A DNA stretch of 64,000 bases from an uncultured Dorea sp. (GTDB taxonomy: Bacteria > Bacillota > Clostridia > Lachnospirales > Lachnospiraceae): NCBI GenBank assembly GCA_910587575.1, contig CAJULU010000016.1:1-64000 (forward strand), given 5' to 3'. Below, piece after piece: positions 32,582 through 41,146 of this stretch. The translations under genes were made by a program, and so were the position numbers. The notes below the pieces were generated by a model. The model saw only the letters and a list, made by a program, of their open reading frames with translations, did not search any database and was not told the origin of the DNA. How positions within the stretch are numbered: position 1 is the stretch's first letter; the number at the start of each line of letters is the position of its first letter.

Positions 32582-33537
32582 AATTCACCCGTCACTTTCT
32601 CCATATCTTCCCAGGAAGCAATATTGTAAACCTTTACATCCCGGTTAATCTTCTTCATGAATCCTGCCAGGGTCTTTCCCGGACCGATCTCGACAAACGT
32701 ATCCACGCCCTCACGGATCATGTTTTCCATACTCTGCATCCAGCGGACCGGAGAACTTACCTGTTGTTTCAGAAGTTCCTTTGTTTCTCTGATATCCTCT
32801 ACCTTCTCTGCGGTTACGTTGGTCACGTAGGGAATCTGCAGAGAATGAAGGGTTACGGTATCTAACTCCTCTGCCAGTTCTTCACCCGCAGGAAGCAGGA
32901 GCGGAGAATGGAAGGGGCCGCTGACGTTCAGCAGAATGACACGCTTTGCGCCGGCTTCTTTCAGTTTTACAAAAGCTGCTTGTACTGCTGGTGTCTTACC
33001 GGTAATCACAATCTGTCCCGGACAGTTGTAATTGGCAATCGTCACGTCGCCCGGCTGAATCTTCCGGCTGTCCTGGCTGCAGGCCTTTCCTGCCAGTCCT
33101 TCAAGCACCTCTTCAATCCGGGACGCCTCAAGCCCCATTACCGCACACATCCCGCCTTCACCGGCAGGCACCGTGTTCTGCATAAGGATTCCCCTCTTAC
33201 GCACCAGCCGGATGGCATCCAGATCCTCCATCCCGCCTGCCGCAGCAATGGCACAGTATTCACCAAGGCTTAACCCCGCCGTCATATCCGGCTTAAGCCC
33301 CCGCTCCATCACCGTCCGGGTCATGGCTAGGCAGGTCGTGACAAGCGCCGCCTGTGTATATTCTGTCAGGTCAAGATTCTCATTTTCCTCGAAGCAGAGG
33401 GCCTTCATATCCAGCCCCAGGGTCTCGCCTGCCTGGTCAAAAATTTGCTTCGCAGTGTCACTCTTTTCATAAAAATCCGCTCCCATGCCCGCTTTCTGGG
33501 CTCCCTGTCCCGGATAAATAAATGCAGTCTTAGACAT
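32575..33537 (-). CDS. fabD: Malonyl-CoA:ACP transacylase
   Basis: A 320-aa protein: FIYPGQGAQKAGMG at the start, the nucleophile in TAGLSLGEYCAI, the GQIVITG block, catalytic His in NVSGPFHSPLL and FVEIGPGKTLAGF near the end. It loads malonyl on the acyl carrier protein. Its first codons overlap the end of fabK by eight bases. Confidence 0.95.
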   Translation of the reverse strand: MSKTAFIYPGQGAQKAGMGADFYEKSDTAKQIFDQAGETLGLDMKALCFEENENLDLTEYTQAALVTTCLAMTRTVMERGLKPDMTAGLSLGEYCAIAAAGGMEDLDAIRLVRKRGILMQNTVPAGEGGMCAVMGLEASRIEEVLEGLAGKACSQDSRKIQPGDVTIANYNCPGQIVITGKTPAVQAAFVKLKEAGAKRVILLNVSGPFHSPLLLPAGEELAEELDTVTLHSLQIPYVTNVTAEKVEDIRETKELLKQQVSSPVRWMQSMENMIREGVDTFVEIGPGKTLAGFMKKINRDVKVYNIASWEDMEKVTGELC

Positions 33538-34468
33538 AAAATCCAGCTCCTTTTATCAGATCATCGGTTTCCCTTACCAGTCTGTCAATCAGCTCTTTAC
33601 AGGTCGTCTTTTCTTTCACCATCCCGGCAATCTGACCTGCCATCACGCTTCCGTTCTTCACATCCCCTTCTACTACGGCCTTCCGAAGCCCGCCAAGGGT
33701 GAGCTGCTCCAGTTCCTCAAAACCGGCGCCTTTATTTTCCAATTCGATATATTTTTTCGTCATGTCATTGCGCAGGGCACGTACCGGATGACCGGTGGTC
33801 CTTCCTGTCACTCTGGAATCAATATCTTTTGCACCGATAATCCGGTTCTTATAATTCTCATGAACCTGTGACTCTTCCGTTACCACGAAATGAGTTCCCA
33901 TCTGCACGCCTCTGGCTCCCAGCATAAACGCCGCCGCAATTCCTCTTCCGTCTGCAATGCCGCCCGCGGCAATGACGGGGATCCCAACTGCGTCCACAAT
34001 CTGAGGAACCAGTACCATCGTGGTGTTCTCCCCGATATGTCCTCCGGCTTCGCAGCCTTCTGCCACCACTGCGTCTGCGCCGCAGCGTTCCATACGTTTT
34101 GCCAGGGCAACAGAAGCAACCACGGGAATTACTTTTACGCCCGCTTCTTTCCACATCTTCATGTATTTCTCGGGATTCCCTGCACCGGTCGTCACTACCT
34201 TAACACCCTCTTCGGCTACAATTTCTGCCACGTCACCGGCGTAGGGGCTCATCAGCATAATATTCACGCCAAAAGGACGGTCCGTCAGCCTCTTCGCTTC
34301 CCGTATCTGCTCTCTTACCCAGTCAGCGGGCGCACTTGCGGCGCCGATCAGTCCCAGGCCGCCTGCATTGGATACGGCTGACGCAAGGTGATACTCTGCG
34401 ACCCATGCCATGCCTCCCTGGATAATCGGGTATTCCGTTCCTAATAATCTGGTCACTTCTGTCTGCAT
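33530..34468 (-). CDS. fabK: FMN-dependent enoyl-ACP reductase II
   Basis: A 312-aa FabK: YPIIQGGMAWVAEYHLASAV, FGVNIMLMSPY, VVTTGAGNPEKYMK, VVAEGCEAGGHIGENTTM and IPVIAAGGIADGRGIAAAF. It reduces enoyl-ACP with NAD(P)H and FMN; no FabI is seen. GGAGG lies 8 bases before the start. This is the first-position reductase of the operon, distinct from the longer paralogue at 25387. Confidence 0.95.
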   Translation of the reverse strand: MQTEVTRLLGTEYPIIQGGMAWVAEYHLASAVSNAGGLGLIGAASAPADWVREQIREAKRLTDRPFGVNIMLMSPYAGDVAEIVAEEGVKVVTTGAGNPEKYMKMWKEAGVKVIPVVASVALAKRMERCGADAVVAEGCEAGGHIGENTTMVLVPQIVDAVGIPVIAAGGIADGRGIAAAFMLGARGVQMGTHFVVTEESQVHENYKNRIIGAKDIDSRVTGRTTGHPVRALRNDMTKKYIELENKGAGFEELEQLTLGGLRKAVVEGDVKNGSVMAGQIAGMVKEKTTCKELIDRLVRETDDLIKGAGFYV

Positions 34469-34489
34469 CGCTAAAACCTCCGGCTTCCT

Positions 34490-34717
34490 TTATTCTTTGT
34501 GCTCATTGATGTAATTGACAACATCCCCGACCGTCAGAATCTTCTCCAGATTTTCTGTAGGGATCTCAATCTCATACTCGTCCTCTAATGCCATCACCAT
34601 CTCGAACAAATCCAGGGAATCTGCCCCCAGGTCGTCCTTAAATGAAGATTCTGCCGTGATCTGCGCACTGTCAACTCCTAAATTCTCTGATACGATTTCT
34701 TTGATTTTCTCTAACAT
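34490..34717 (-). CDS. acpP: Acyl carrier protein
   Basis: A 75-aa four-helix protein; the phosphopantetheine Ser34 is in DDLGADSLDLFEMVMALED. Acidic throughout, normal length. AAAGGAG lies before the ATG. Second gene of the fab operon. Confidence 0.96.
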   Translation of the reverse strand: MLEKIKEIVSENLGVDSAQITAESSFKDDLGADSLDLFEMVMALEDEYEIEIPTENLEKILTVGDVVNYINEHKE

Positions 34718-34763
34718 GATTCATTCTCCTTTGATTATTGTTTTTTCTTTGAATTCATTCCAT

Positions 34764-35834
34764 TCAGAACCATTCTACAATCGCCGCACCCCAGGTCAGC
34801 CCTGCTCCGAATCCGGCCAGCACAAGCTTCTGCCCTCCTTTCAGCCTTCCCTGCCGGTTCAGTTCATCCAGAAGGATCGGGATACTGGCGGAAGAGGTGT
34901 TCCCGTATTCCTTAAGGTTCATGGGAAACTTTTCCAGGGGCTCGCCCAGACGCTTTGCCACGGCTTCCACAATCCTTTGATTGGCCTGGTGCAGAATATA
35001 ATAACTGACTTGTGAAGACTGTACCTGGTTAAGCTTTAATACTTCTCCGATAACTTCCGGCACACTCTTCACGGCAAATTTAAACACTGCATGGCCGTCC
35101 ATCTGCATGTAATAGGACTCATCCTGCATGGCGCTTAAGTCCCTTGGATTCCCTTCCGGCAGCCCGTTAAAGTCATGTCTGCTCTTACAGGTCAGCGCAC
35201 CGCCTCTGCCGCCGTCTGAATGCGTGACAGGGAGATATACTCTGCGGTCCGTTTCTTCTGCACCCTCATTGTCTGCGTCACAGGTACGGTGTCCACAGGC
35301 TCCACTCGCTGATGATATGCTCCCGGAATCTGCCGCCCTGACCACTGCCGCACCCGCACCGTCTCCGAACAGAATGCAGGTCCCTCTGTCCTTCCAGTTC
35401 GTCAGATTCGACAGGCTCTCACTTCCGATGATCAGAGCTGTCCTGCAGAAACCGCCCATAAGGTAGGCCATTGCCGTATTATAGGCAAGGACAAAACCCG
35501 TGCAGGCTGCACTGAGATCGAAACAGGTAGCGTTTACTGCTCCCAGTTCTTTCTGAACCTCGCATGCTGCGCAGGGCAGAATCTGATTGGAAGATATGGT
35601 CGAGACCAGGATTAAGTCTACCTCTTCGGGTGAAACCTGCGCATTCTCAAGCGCTCTTCTGCCTGCCTCTGCTGCCATGGATATGGTCGTCTCTTCCCGG
35701 ATGATGTGCCGCCTGGCAATTCCTGTTCTTTCCTGGATCCACTCGTCACTGGTGTCTACCATTTTGGCGATATCATGATTATTCATTGTATATGACGGTA
35801 TGTATGAACCCGTCCCGCATATTGTCGCTGTCAT
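34764..35834 (-). CDS. fabH: Beta-ketoacyl-ACP synthase III
   Basis: A 356-aa initiation enzyme condensing acetyl-CoA (or a branched acyl-CoA) with malonyl-ACP. Catalytic Cys111 in FDLSAACTGFVLAY, His in YYILHQANQRIVEAV and Asn in KEYGNTSSASIP. It is about 30 residues longer than usual because of a Cys/Asp/Glu-rich loop at about 178-215 (GHRTCDADNEGAEETDRR). GAGGG lies before ATG 35834. First gene of the operon; the promoter is directly upstream. Confidence 0.95.
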   Translation of the reverse strand: MTATICGTGSYIPSYTMNNHDIAKMVDTSDEWIQERTGIARRHIIREETTISMAAEAGRRALENAQVSPEEVDLILVSTISSNQILPCAACEVQKELGAVNATCFDLSAACTGFVLAYNTAMAYLMGGFCRTALIIGSESLSNLTNWKDRGTCILFGDGAGAAVVRAADSGSISSASGACGHRTCDADNEGAEETDRRVYLPVTHSDGGRGGALTCKSRHDFNGLPEGNPRDLSAMQDESYYMQMDGHAVFKFAVKSVPEVIGEVLKLNQVQSSQVSYYILHQANQRIVEAVAKRLGEPLEKFPMNLKEYGNTSSASIPILLDELNRQGRLKGGQKLVLAGFGAGLTWGAAIVEWF

Positions 35835-35869
35835 ATGAATCCCTCTGATTTGTTTTGAAATTAAATTAA

Positions 35870-35882
35870 TTTGACTTTCAAA
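35870..35882. promoter_or_regulatory. FabT-type operator in the fab promoter
   Basis: TTTGACTTTCAAA is a TTTGA-N3-TCAAA palindrome, the core of known FabT boxes. It starts at the last base of the -10 element and covers the expected transcription start, so binding should block initiation. A MarR/FabT-like gene is the last gene of the operon. Confidence 0.75.
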
Positions 35883-35910
35883 GTATATATCATTTTATTT
35901 TGTTTGTCAA
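35882..35910 (-). promoter_or_regulatory. fab operon promoter
   Basis: TTGACA (35905-35910) and TATACT (35882-35887), spaced by 17 bases, on the fabH strand, about 50 bases before the fabH start. Confidence 0.85.
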
Positions 35911-35939
35911 GTATTTTGGATATCAAAATACTTGACAAA
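35903..35939. repeat. Perfect 16-bp inverted repeat upstream of the fab promoter
   Basis: TTTGTCAAGTATTTTG (35903-35918) and its exact reverse complement (35924-35939) are separated by GATAT. The left arm contains the fab -35 box; the right arm carries a mirror TTGACA on the plus strand with no good -10. It could be an operator or the relic of a divergent promoter. Confidence 0.8.
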
Positions 35940-36223
35940 TATCTGGCTGTTTGGCGAGCACAAACTGCTCAAAGCTGTATTCATTAATGACTTCAAGACT
36001 CCGCTTCTCAGTTTGTTATATGAATCCTCAATAAATTCATCTTTATATTCTTGCGTCAAGAAGTCTCTTCCCGACAAAGACAGACGACGTGGTCGCCACC
36101 GTGATGGCTCTTTACCGGGCAATCCGACTCGGCAACAGCAAAGCCGCAAGTGTATACGATAAGCGAGGTATCATGTTTTTTGAACACATACAACATTTAT
36201 TTGCACCCATTGTGTTCTATCCA
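35940..36223. other. Stretch without a recognised gene
   Basis: Short open frames on both strands have no ribosome sites and no family likeness. One plus-strand reading (VATVMALYRAIRLGNSKAA near 36089) looks protein-like and may be the tail of a lost gene, but I cannot name it. Confidence 0.4.
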
Positions 36224-36252
36224 TTGATATTTCACACCTTTTCGAATATAAT
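36224..36252 (+). promoter_or_regulatory. Promoter of the second antitoxin locus
   Basis: TTGATA (36224-36229), a 17-base spacer and TATAAT (36247-36252), 30 bases before the first ATG of the antitoxin remnant. Confidence 0.65.
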
Positions 36253-36281
36253 TAAGAATAAGATGCAAAGGCGGCATGGTT

Positions 36282-36522
36282 ATGGCACAGCGTTCGCATG
36301 GACGAAGTATTAAAAAAACAATTTGACGGATTATGCCAGGAGTTCGGAATGAATGCATCTACCGCTATCAACGTGTTTGCAAGAGCAGTTGTAAGACAGC
36401 GCAGGATTCCTTTTGAAATCTCTTCTCCTGAAACAGAGATCACCAGAGAGGGAGCAATGCAGGCATTTACGACTTTACGGGCACAAGCCAAAAATAACGG
36501 TGTTGCAGATGTCTGCTGTTGA
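36282..36522 (+). pseudogene. RelB/DinJ-family antitoxin, damaged at both ends
   Basis: The core reads SVRMDEVLKKQFDGLCQEFG, then STAINVFARAVVRQRRIPFEI, the ribbon-helix-helix and following helix of DinJ antitoxins. The natural start MAQ at 36282 is out of frame with this core (a small deletion after the third codon), so translation could only begin at the internal ATG 36298. The C-terminal toxin-binding tail is replaced by VADVCC. Probably inactive. Confidence 0.65.
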
Positions 36523-36690
36523 AAAATATGGCATACTCATTGATCCCTCTCCTTCCGGCATCATTCTTCCGGATATGAAAGATGTGCCATTCTACGAGGT
36601 AGTGCTTGAGAAATGCGATGATAATGCTTATCTCGTTACCGGGAACATCAAGCACTTTCCAAAAGAACCGTATTCTGAACAACAAATAGC
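36509..36690 (+). pseudogene. PIN-domain toxin fragment
   Basis: The reading contains GILIDPSPSGIILPDMKDVP and FYEVVLEKCDDNAYLVTGNI followed by KHFPKEP, the C-terminal half of a PIN-family toxin with two of its acidic residues. The N-terminal half is missing, and after KEPY the reading continues as unrelated sequence to 36781. It overlaps the end of the antitoxin remnant, so a deletion seems to have fused the middle of both genes. Confidence 0.68.
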
Positions 36691-36710
36691 AAAACAATAT
36701 AACTCATCAC

Positions 36711-36740
36711 GAAAGCATCTATCGCAAGGCAGGTGCTTTC
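36711..36740 (+). terminator. Weak hairpin after the PIN fragment
   Basis: GAAAGCA (36711-36717) pairs with TGCTTTC (36734-36740), followed by TTTATG. The long loop makes it a weak candidate. The remaining bases to 36874 hold no recognised gene. Confidence 0.35.
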
Positions 36741-36874
36741 TTTATGCACATTTTTACTGTAAAACACAACCCTCCGGGTAGTCAAAAAGCGCAAACTTCC
36801 CCTCTCAAGCATAAAAGAAGCTTTTGAGATGATCGAACAGCAGGAGAAACAGATGACCAGCCTTCAAACAGGCT

Positions 36875-37618
36875 CTAACAAATCCTTATCATCTGCTCAT
36901 AAAGCAGAATCTCCTTCCCCCCAATATTCTTATTATCATGATAATGCCCGAAAAACCACTTCCGATACCGGCACATCTCCTTAATCTTATCAAAATACCT
37001 GGTCAGTATATTCTGCTGATATAGTCCCCCCATAATCCGGTCCTGTGTACTCCCTGCACAGCAATGAGAAAAAATGAAATCAACATCCCAGTCATTCCGG
37101 ATCAGATTCCGAAGCCCTTCTGCCAGTTCTTCTTCCGTGGGCAGTTCTTCCTTCCACCAGCTCACATGGTTAATCCGGTAGAGTTCATTCTTATTCTCCA
37201 GCTTCCTGCGCTTCGCCCTCAGATTCGGGTCTGACGCCTCCAGAATGCCGCCGGAAATGTCATGGCTCTTCGCACCCCCGAACGTAAATACCCGATACCC
37301 TTGAAGTTCATAGAGCTGCCCCCGCATCAGATGAATCACCGAAGGCATAATATACTGCACCTTCCCGCCATGCCACTGGGACACCCTGTGCTTCTTAAGC
37401 AGATCATAATTCTCATGATTCCCGTCAACCCACAGTGTAGTGAAAGGCTTGTTATCCAGCCACTTCAGCCAGTATTTCTGCTCTTTTGACTCATCCCAAT
37501 AACCAAAATCCCCGCAAATGATGACGTAATCATCCTTGCTCATCTGCTTCTGCTCCGGGAACACTGCGGTACTGAATCTCCGGTAGTCCCCATGGCAGTC
37601 TCCGGTCACATAAATCAT
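36875..37618 (-). CDS. Calcineurin-like metallophosphoesterase
   Basis: A 247-aa phosphoesterase with the five metal motifs: TGDCHGDYRRF (D-x-H), ICGDFGYWD (G-D), VDGNHENYDLL (G-N-H-E), FIFSHCCAG (His) and FFGHYHDNKN (G-H-x-H). It is cytoplasmic and resembles small phosphoesterases found in clostridial accessory regions; the substrate is not known. GGGGAG abuts the ATG. It stands alone, convergent with the decayed toxin locus. Confidence 0.88.
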   Translation of the reverse strand: MIYVTGDCHGDYRRFSTAVFPEQKQMSKDDYVIICGDFGYWDESKEQKYWLKWLDNKPFTTLWVDGNHENYDLLKKHRVSQWHGGKVQYIMPSVIHLMRGQLYELQGYRVFTFGGAKSHDISGGILEASDPNLRAKRRKLENKNELYRINHVSWWKEELPTEEELAEGLRNLIRNDWDVDFIFSHCCAGSTQDRIMGGLYQQNILTRYFDKIKEMCRYRKWFFGHYHDNKNIGGKEILLYEQMIRIC

Positions 37619-37772
37619 ACTCCCCAGTCTCCTGCATCCGTCTTAATCCACTTCAACCTTATCTTCTAACTTAAGATTTTACCATCTTTTACTCCTACAG
37701 GCAACGTATTTATTTAAGCCAGAACACCGCAAACCAGAATCATATTTTATATGTAATATCATTATATATGTG

Positions 37773-37807
37773 TTGACAATATATATTATATATCATATAA
37801 TATATAT
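37773..37807 (+). promoter_or_regulatory. padR operon promoter with palindromic operator
   Basis: TTGACA (37773-37778), 17 bases, TATAAT (37796-37801). A perfect 13-bp inverted repeat, ATATATATTATAT and its complement around ATC (37779-37807), fills the spacer and covers the -10 box, as expected for autorepression by a PadR protein. Confidence 0.8.
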
Positions 37808-37839
37808 TCATTAAAAACATATAAAGAAGGTGAGTCTAT

Positions 37840-38160
37840 ATGATATTTCCTATGAATACACCGATGTTTGATCTGCTGGTATCCATTACAGAGAAAGAAG
37901 ATGCCTACGGCTATCAACTGAGCCAGATTATCAAGCGTGTATCCAATACGAAGGATTCCACACTCTACCCTGTTCTCAAGCGGCTGCAGGAGCAAGGCTT
38001 TCTGACCGCCTATGACCAGTCTTTTCAGGGACGTAACCGGAGATACTACAGAATTACAGAGACAGGCCGGCGGCAGTACCAGATGCTGTCGGAAGAATGG
38101 GACGCCTACCGGATGGCGGTAGACCAGATTGTAAAGACAGGAGGGATACAGGATGAATAG
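37840..38160 (+). CDS. PadR-family transcriptional regulator
   Basis: A 106-aa winged-helix protein: FDLLVSITEKEDAYGYQLSQ, STLYPVLKRLQEQGFL (recognition region) and NRRYYRITETGRRQY (wing). It is the short PadR type lacking a long C-terminal dimer domain. AAGGTGAG precedes the ATG. It overlaps the DUF1700 gene by eight bases; PadR-DUF1700-DUF4097 operons are a common Firmicute unit linked to envelope stress. Probably autoregulated from the palindrome in its promoter. Confidence 0.93.
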   Translation: MIFPMNTPMFDLLVSITEKEDAYGYQLSQIIKRVSNTKDSTLYPVLKRLQEQGFLTAYDQSFQGRNRRYYRITETGRRQYQMLSEEWDAYRMAVDQIVKTGGIQDE

Positions 38161-38758
38161 AGAGGAATATATGAAACGCCTGGAATACAGGCTCAGAAGG
38201 CTTCCAAAGGAAGACTATGACAAAGCCAGGTCCTACTTCACAGAATATTTTGAAGAAGCCGGACCGGAAAACGAATCACAGGCAATCGAGGACTTAGGTT
38301 CCCCCGAGATGGCGGCAGACCAGATTATCCGTGATTTTGCAATGGAAAATGCAGACAAACCCGTCAGGGACGTCAAGCGCGGCATGTCCGCCGTATGGGT
38401 GGGAATCCTTGCCGTGTTCGCAGCCCCGGTCGGCGTCCCTCTGGCACTGGCATTGGGGATATTAGCCCTGTCCTTCGTTTTTGTCATCCTGATACTCGTT
38501 TTCTGCATATTTATACTGACACTTTCCGTTGCCGTTTCTGCCATTCCATGCATCATTATCGGGGTGTGGATGCTGTTCACCTCATTTGCAGACGGAATCT
38601 CCACCATCGGGGTCGGTCTGCTGGGACTGGGCATCGGTTACTGGCTGTTAATAGGGAGCATCGCACTGGGAAAAGGAGTCCTTCGCCTGATGACCCGCCT
38701 GTTCGGCAAAGCGGCAGAAGGCAGAAAATACCATCACGAAAGGAGAAACCTGCAATGA
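38153..38758 (+). CDS. DUF1700/HAAS-domain membrane protein
   Basis: A 201-aa protein. The cytoplasmic N-terminal HAAS domain reads YMKRLEYRLRRLPKEDYDKA and YFTEYFEEAGPENESQAIED, then IIRDFAMENA. Three or four hydrophobic helices follow (AVWVGILAVFAAPVGVPLAL; FVFVILILVFCIFILTLSVA; a Gly-rich final helix) and a basic tail. It probably passes a signal between the PadR protein and the DUF4097 protein at the membrane; this is inference from context. Confidence 0.88.
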   Translation: MNREEYMKRLEYRLRRLPKEDYDKARSYFTEYFEEAGPENESQAIEDLGSPEMAADQIIRDFAMENADKPVRDVKRGMSAVWVGILAVFAAPVGVPLALALGILALSFVFVILILVFCIFILTLSVAVSAIPCIIIGVWMLFTSFADGISTIGVGLLGLGIGYWLLIGSIALGKGVLRLMTRLFGKAAEGRKYHHERRNLQ

Positions 38759-39822
38759 AAAATAAAAAATTATGGATTACTGCATCCATCATCTGCATCG
38801 CACTGGGCGCCGTCCTCGCAGTGGCAGGACGGCTGATGGGAGGTCATGCCGGATTCTACATTGACCAGAACGGCGTCCACGCTGCGGGCCATACGAATAT
38901 ACCTGAACCTGTACAGGACTCCATGACTCTGGACGAATTTGACAGCATAGAAATCCAGGCGGATTACGCAGATGTCGAACTGATTCTTTCCGATGAGTAC
39001 TCCGTTGAATATCGTCTCATGGGAACCCACGGGAAGCCTGTCTGCGAAGTCAGAAACGGCAGATTCATTTTCCAGGAAACCAGACGTTCCCCGTCCTTCA
39101 ATATGGGATTCTTCACAGGCTCCTTCGGCTCTATCAGCGACAATATGCAGTATTTTGTAAAGGTGAAGATTCCTAAGAAGTCCGAACTGGCAGAAGCAGT
39201 ATTTGACGTAGAAAGCGGAAACCTTGCCATTCCCGCCCTTCAGGCAGATACATTGAAGATTGAAAATGATTACGGGGATGTCAGAATTGACAGATACAAG
39301 GGCAGCTCACTTCATGTACTGCTTGAAAGCGGTACTCTCTCCCTTGGTACAGTCGAGGCTGGGCAGACAGACCTTGCAAACGAATACGGTATCATTGAGA
39401 TTTCCGAGGCCTCAGGCAAACGCCTGGATATCCGTATGGAGTCCTGCGATCTGAAGGCTGGCAGGCTTGATTATTCCAATACCGAAATCTCCAACGACTA
39501 CGGCAATATAAATATGGAAGAAGCCTCAGGCGAACGCCTGACTGCCAGAATGGAGTCCTGTGACTGTAAGATTGATCAGATGGATTTCTCTGACGCAGAG
39601 ATTACGGCTTCCTATGGGGATATCATCTTAGGACTTCCCGGAGAAACCGAAGATTACGGATTAAACCTAAAAACAGAATATGGGGATATCTGTGTCGGGA
39701 ATCAAAAGATTGGAGACAGCGGCAGCGGAGACGAGGTTCTCTTCACAACAAACGGCGACAGCAGAAAGAATGTCACGGTATCCTGCGAGAACGGGGATAT
39801 TCAGATCCGATCTGCCAGGTAA
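38755..39822 (+). CDS. DUF4097-family surface beta-solenoid protein
   Basis: A 355-aa protein with one N-terminal membrane helix (LWITASIICIALGAVLAVAG) and a long beta-rich ectodomain. It shows a repeat of about 40 residues with N-D/E-Y-G-x-I/V ladders (IENDYGDVRI, LANEYGIIEI, ISNDYGNINM, ITASYGDIIL, LKTEYGDICV). ATG 38755 overlaps the DUF1700 stop (ATGA), with AAAGGAG upstream. Last gene of the padR operon. Function unknown; adhesin-like or stress-linked by family. Confidence 0.88.
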   Translation: MKNKKLWITASIICIALGAVLAVAGRLMGGHAGFYIDQNGVHAAGHTNIPEPVQDSMTLDEFDSIEIQADYADVELILSDEYSVEYRLMGTHGKPVCEVRNGRFIFQETRRSPSFNMGFFTGSFGSISDNMQYFVKVKIPKKSELAEAVFDVESGNLAIPALQADTLKIENDYGDVRIDRYKGSSLHVLLESGTLSLGTVEAGQTDLANEYGIIEISEASGKRLDIRMESCDLKAGRLDYSNTEISNDYGNINMEEASGERLTARMESCDCKIDQMDFSDAEITASYGDIILGLPGETEDYGLNLKTEYGDICVGNQKIGDSGSGDEVLFTTNGDSRKNVTVSCENGDIQIRSAR

Positions 39823-39973
39823 ATCATAAAGTAAAATATATGCATACCTGATATATTTATAGAAAAAAATGATATATATGACAACTTATCAATATTTTCG
39901 ATTTTATGATACTCCTTAGAAGTGGTATGATTAGAAGCAGGATTATGACAGCGAAATGCTAAGGAGGAAACAC

Positions 39974-41125
39974 ATGAAAGTAATCAAAGATTTGCCACAA
40001 GTATTTGAAGAATTTGCAGAACAGAGAAAGAATTCCTTTCTTGCAGTAAAAGAACTTAAGGATAAGGGCGTTCCGGTGGTGGGAGCATACTGCACCTATT
40101 TCCCGCAGGAGATTGCAATGGCAATGGGAGCGGCTACCGTTGGATTATGTTCCACGTCTGATGAGACGATTGCAGAGGCTGAGAAGGAGCTGCCGAAGAA
40201 TCTGTGTCCGCTGATTAAGTCCAGCTATGGATTCGCCAAGACCGATAAGTGCCCCTTCTTCTATTTTTCAGACGTGGTTGTAGGAGAAACGACCTGTGAT
40301 GGTAAGAAAAAGATGTATGAGTATATGTCAGAGTTCAAGGACGTATTTCTGATGGAACTTCCTAACACCCAGAGCGAGGAGGCGCTGAAGCTGTGGAAGA
40401 GTGAGATCATCCGTTTCAAAGAGTATCTGGAGAAGAAGTTCGATGTGACGATTACAGAAGAGGATATCCGCGGGGCGGTTAAGACGAATAACCAGGTGAG
40501 AAGTTCGCTGAAGAAGCTTTATGAAGTCATGAAGCTTGATCCGGCGCCGATCAATGGGCAGGATCTGTTCAAGGTATTGTATGGAAGCACTTTCAAGTTC
40601 GACAGAAAGGCGATTCCGGCAGAGGTGGATGCTCTGGTGGAGAAGATTGAGAAGGAGTACGCAGAAGGCAAGATGTTAGATAAGAGACCACGTATTCTGG
40701 TCAGCGGCTGTCCGGTGGGCGGCGCAACAGAGAAGGTGATCCGGGCAATCGAAGACAATGGCGGTGTGGTGATTACTTATGAGAACTGTAATGGGGCGAA
40801 ATCGATTGACAAGCTGGTGGATGAGGAGAATCCGGATGTATACGATGCGCTTGCAAGGCGTTATCTGGAGATCGGATGTTCTGTCATGACGCCGAACCGG
40901 AACCGTCTGGATCTGCTCGACCGGCTGATTGATGAGTATCATGTGGACGGTGTGGTTGAGATGACGCTTCAGGCCTGCCATACCTACAATGTGGAGTCTC
41001 TGTCAATCCGCAGGTTCGTCAATGAGAAGAAGGGGATTCCGTACATCAATGTAGAGACGGATTATTCACAGGCAGATATCGGGCAGCTGAATACGAGGAT
41101 TGCGGCATTTATCGAAATGCTGTAA
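39974..41125 (+). CDS. 2-hydroxyacyl-CoA dehydratase D-like / double-cubane-type reductase
   Basis: A 383-aa protein of the HgdB/HgdC-partner superfamily. Cys residues expected to hold Fe-S clusters are in VGAYCTYFPQEIA, NLCPLIKSSYGFA, KTDKCPFFY, GETTCDGKKKM, SGCPVGG, ENCNG and LQACHTYNVES. AAGGAGG lies 6 bases before ATG 39974. Canonical dehydratases come as two subunits with an ATP-dependent activase; here there is one gene and no activase beside it, which fits the double-cubane proteins whose natural substrate is unknown. A terminator follows. Confidence 0.82.
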   Translation: MKVIKDLPQVFEEFAEQRKNSFLAVKELKDKGVPVVGAYCTYFPQEIAMAMGAATVGLCSTSDETIAEAEKELPKNLCPLIKSSYGFAKTDKCPFFYFSDVVVGETTCDGKKKMYEYMSEFKDVFLMELPNTQSEEALKLWKSEIIRFKEYLEKKFDVTITEEDIRGAVKTNNQVRSSLKKLYEVMKLDPAPINGQDLFKVLYGSTFKFDRKAIPAEVDALVEKIEKEYAEGKMLDKRPRILVSGCPVGGATEKVIRAIEDNGGVVITYENCNGAKSIDKLVDEENPDVYDALARRYLEIGCSVMTPNRNRLDLLDRLIDEYHVDGVVEMTLQACHTYNVESLSIRRFVNEKKGIPYINVETDYSQADIGQLNTRIAAFIEML

Positions 41126-41146
41126 TTGTGACATCATGATAAAGAA

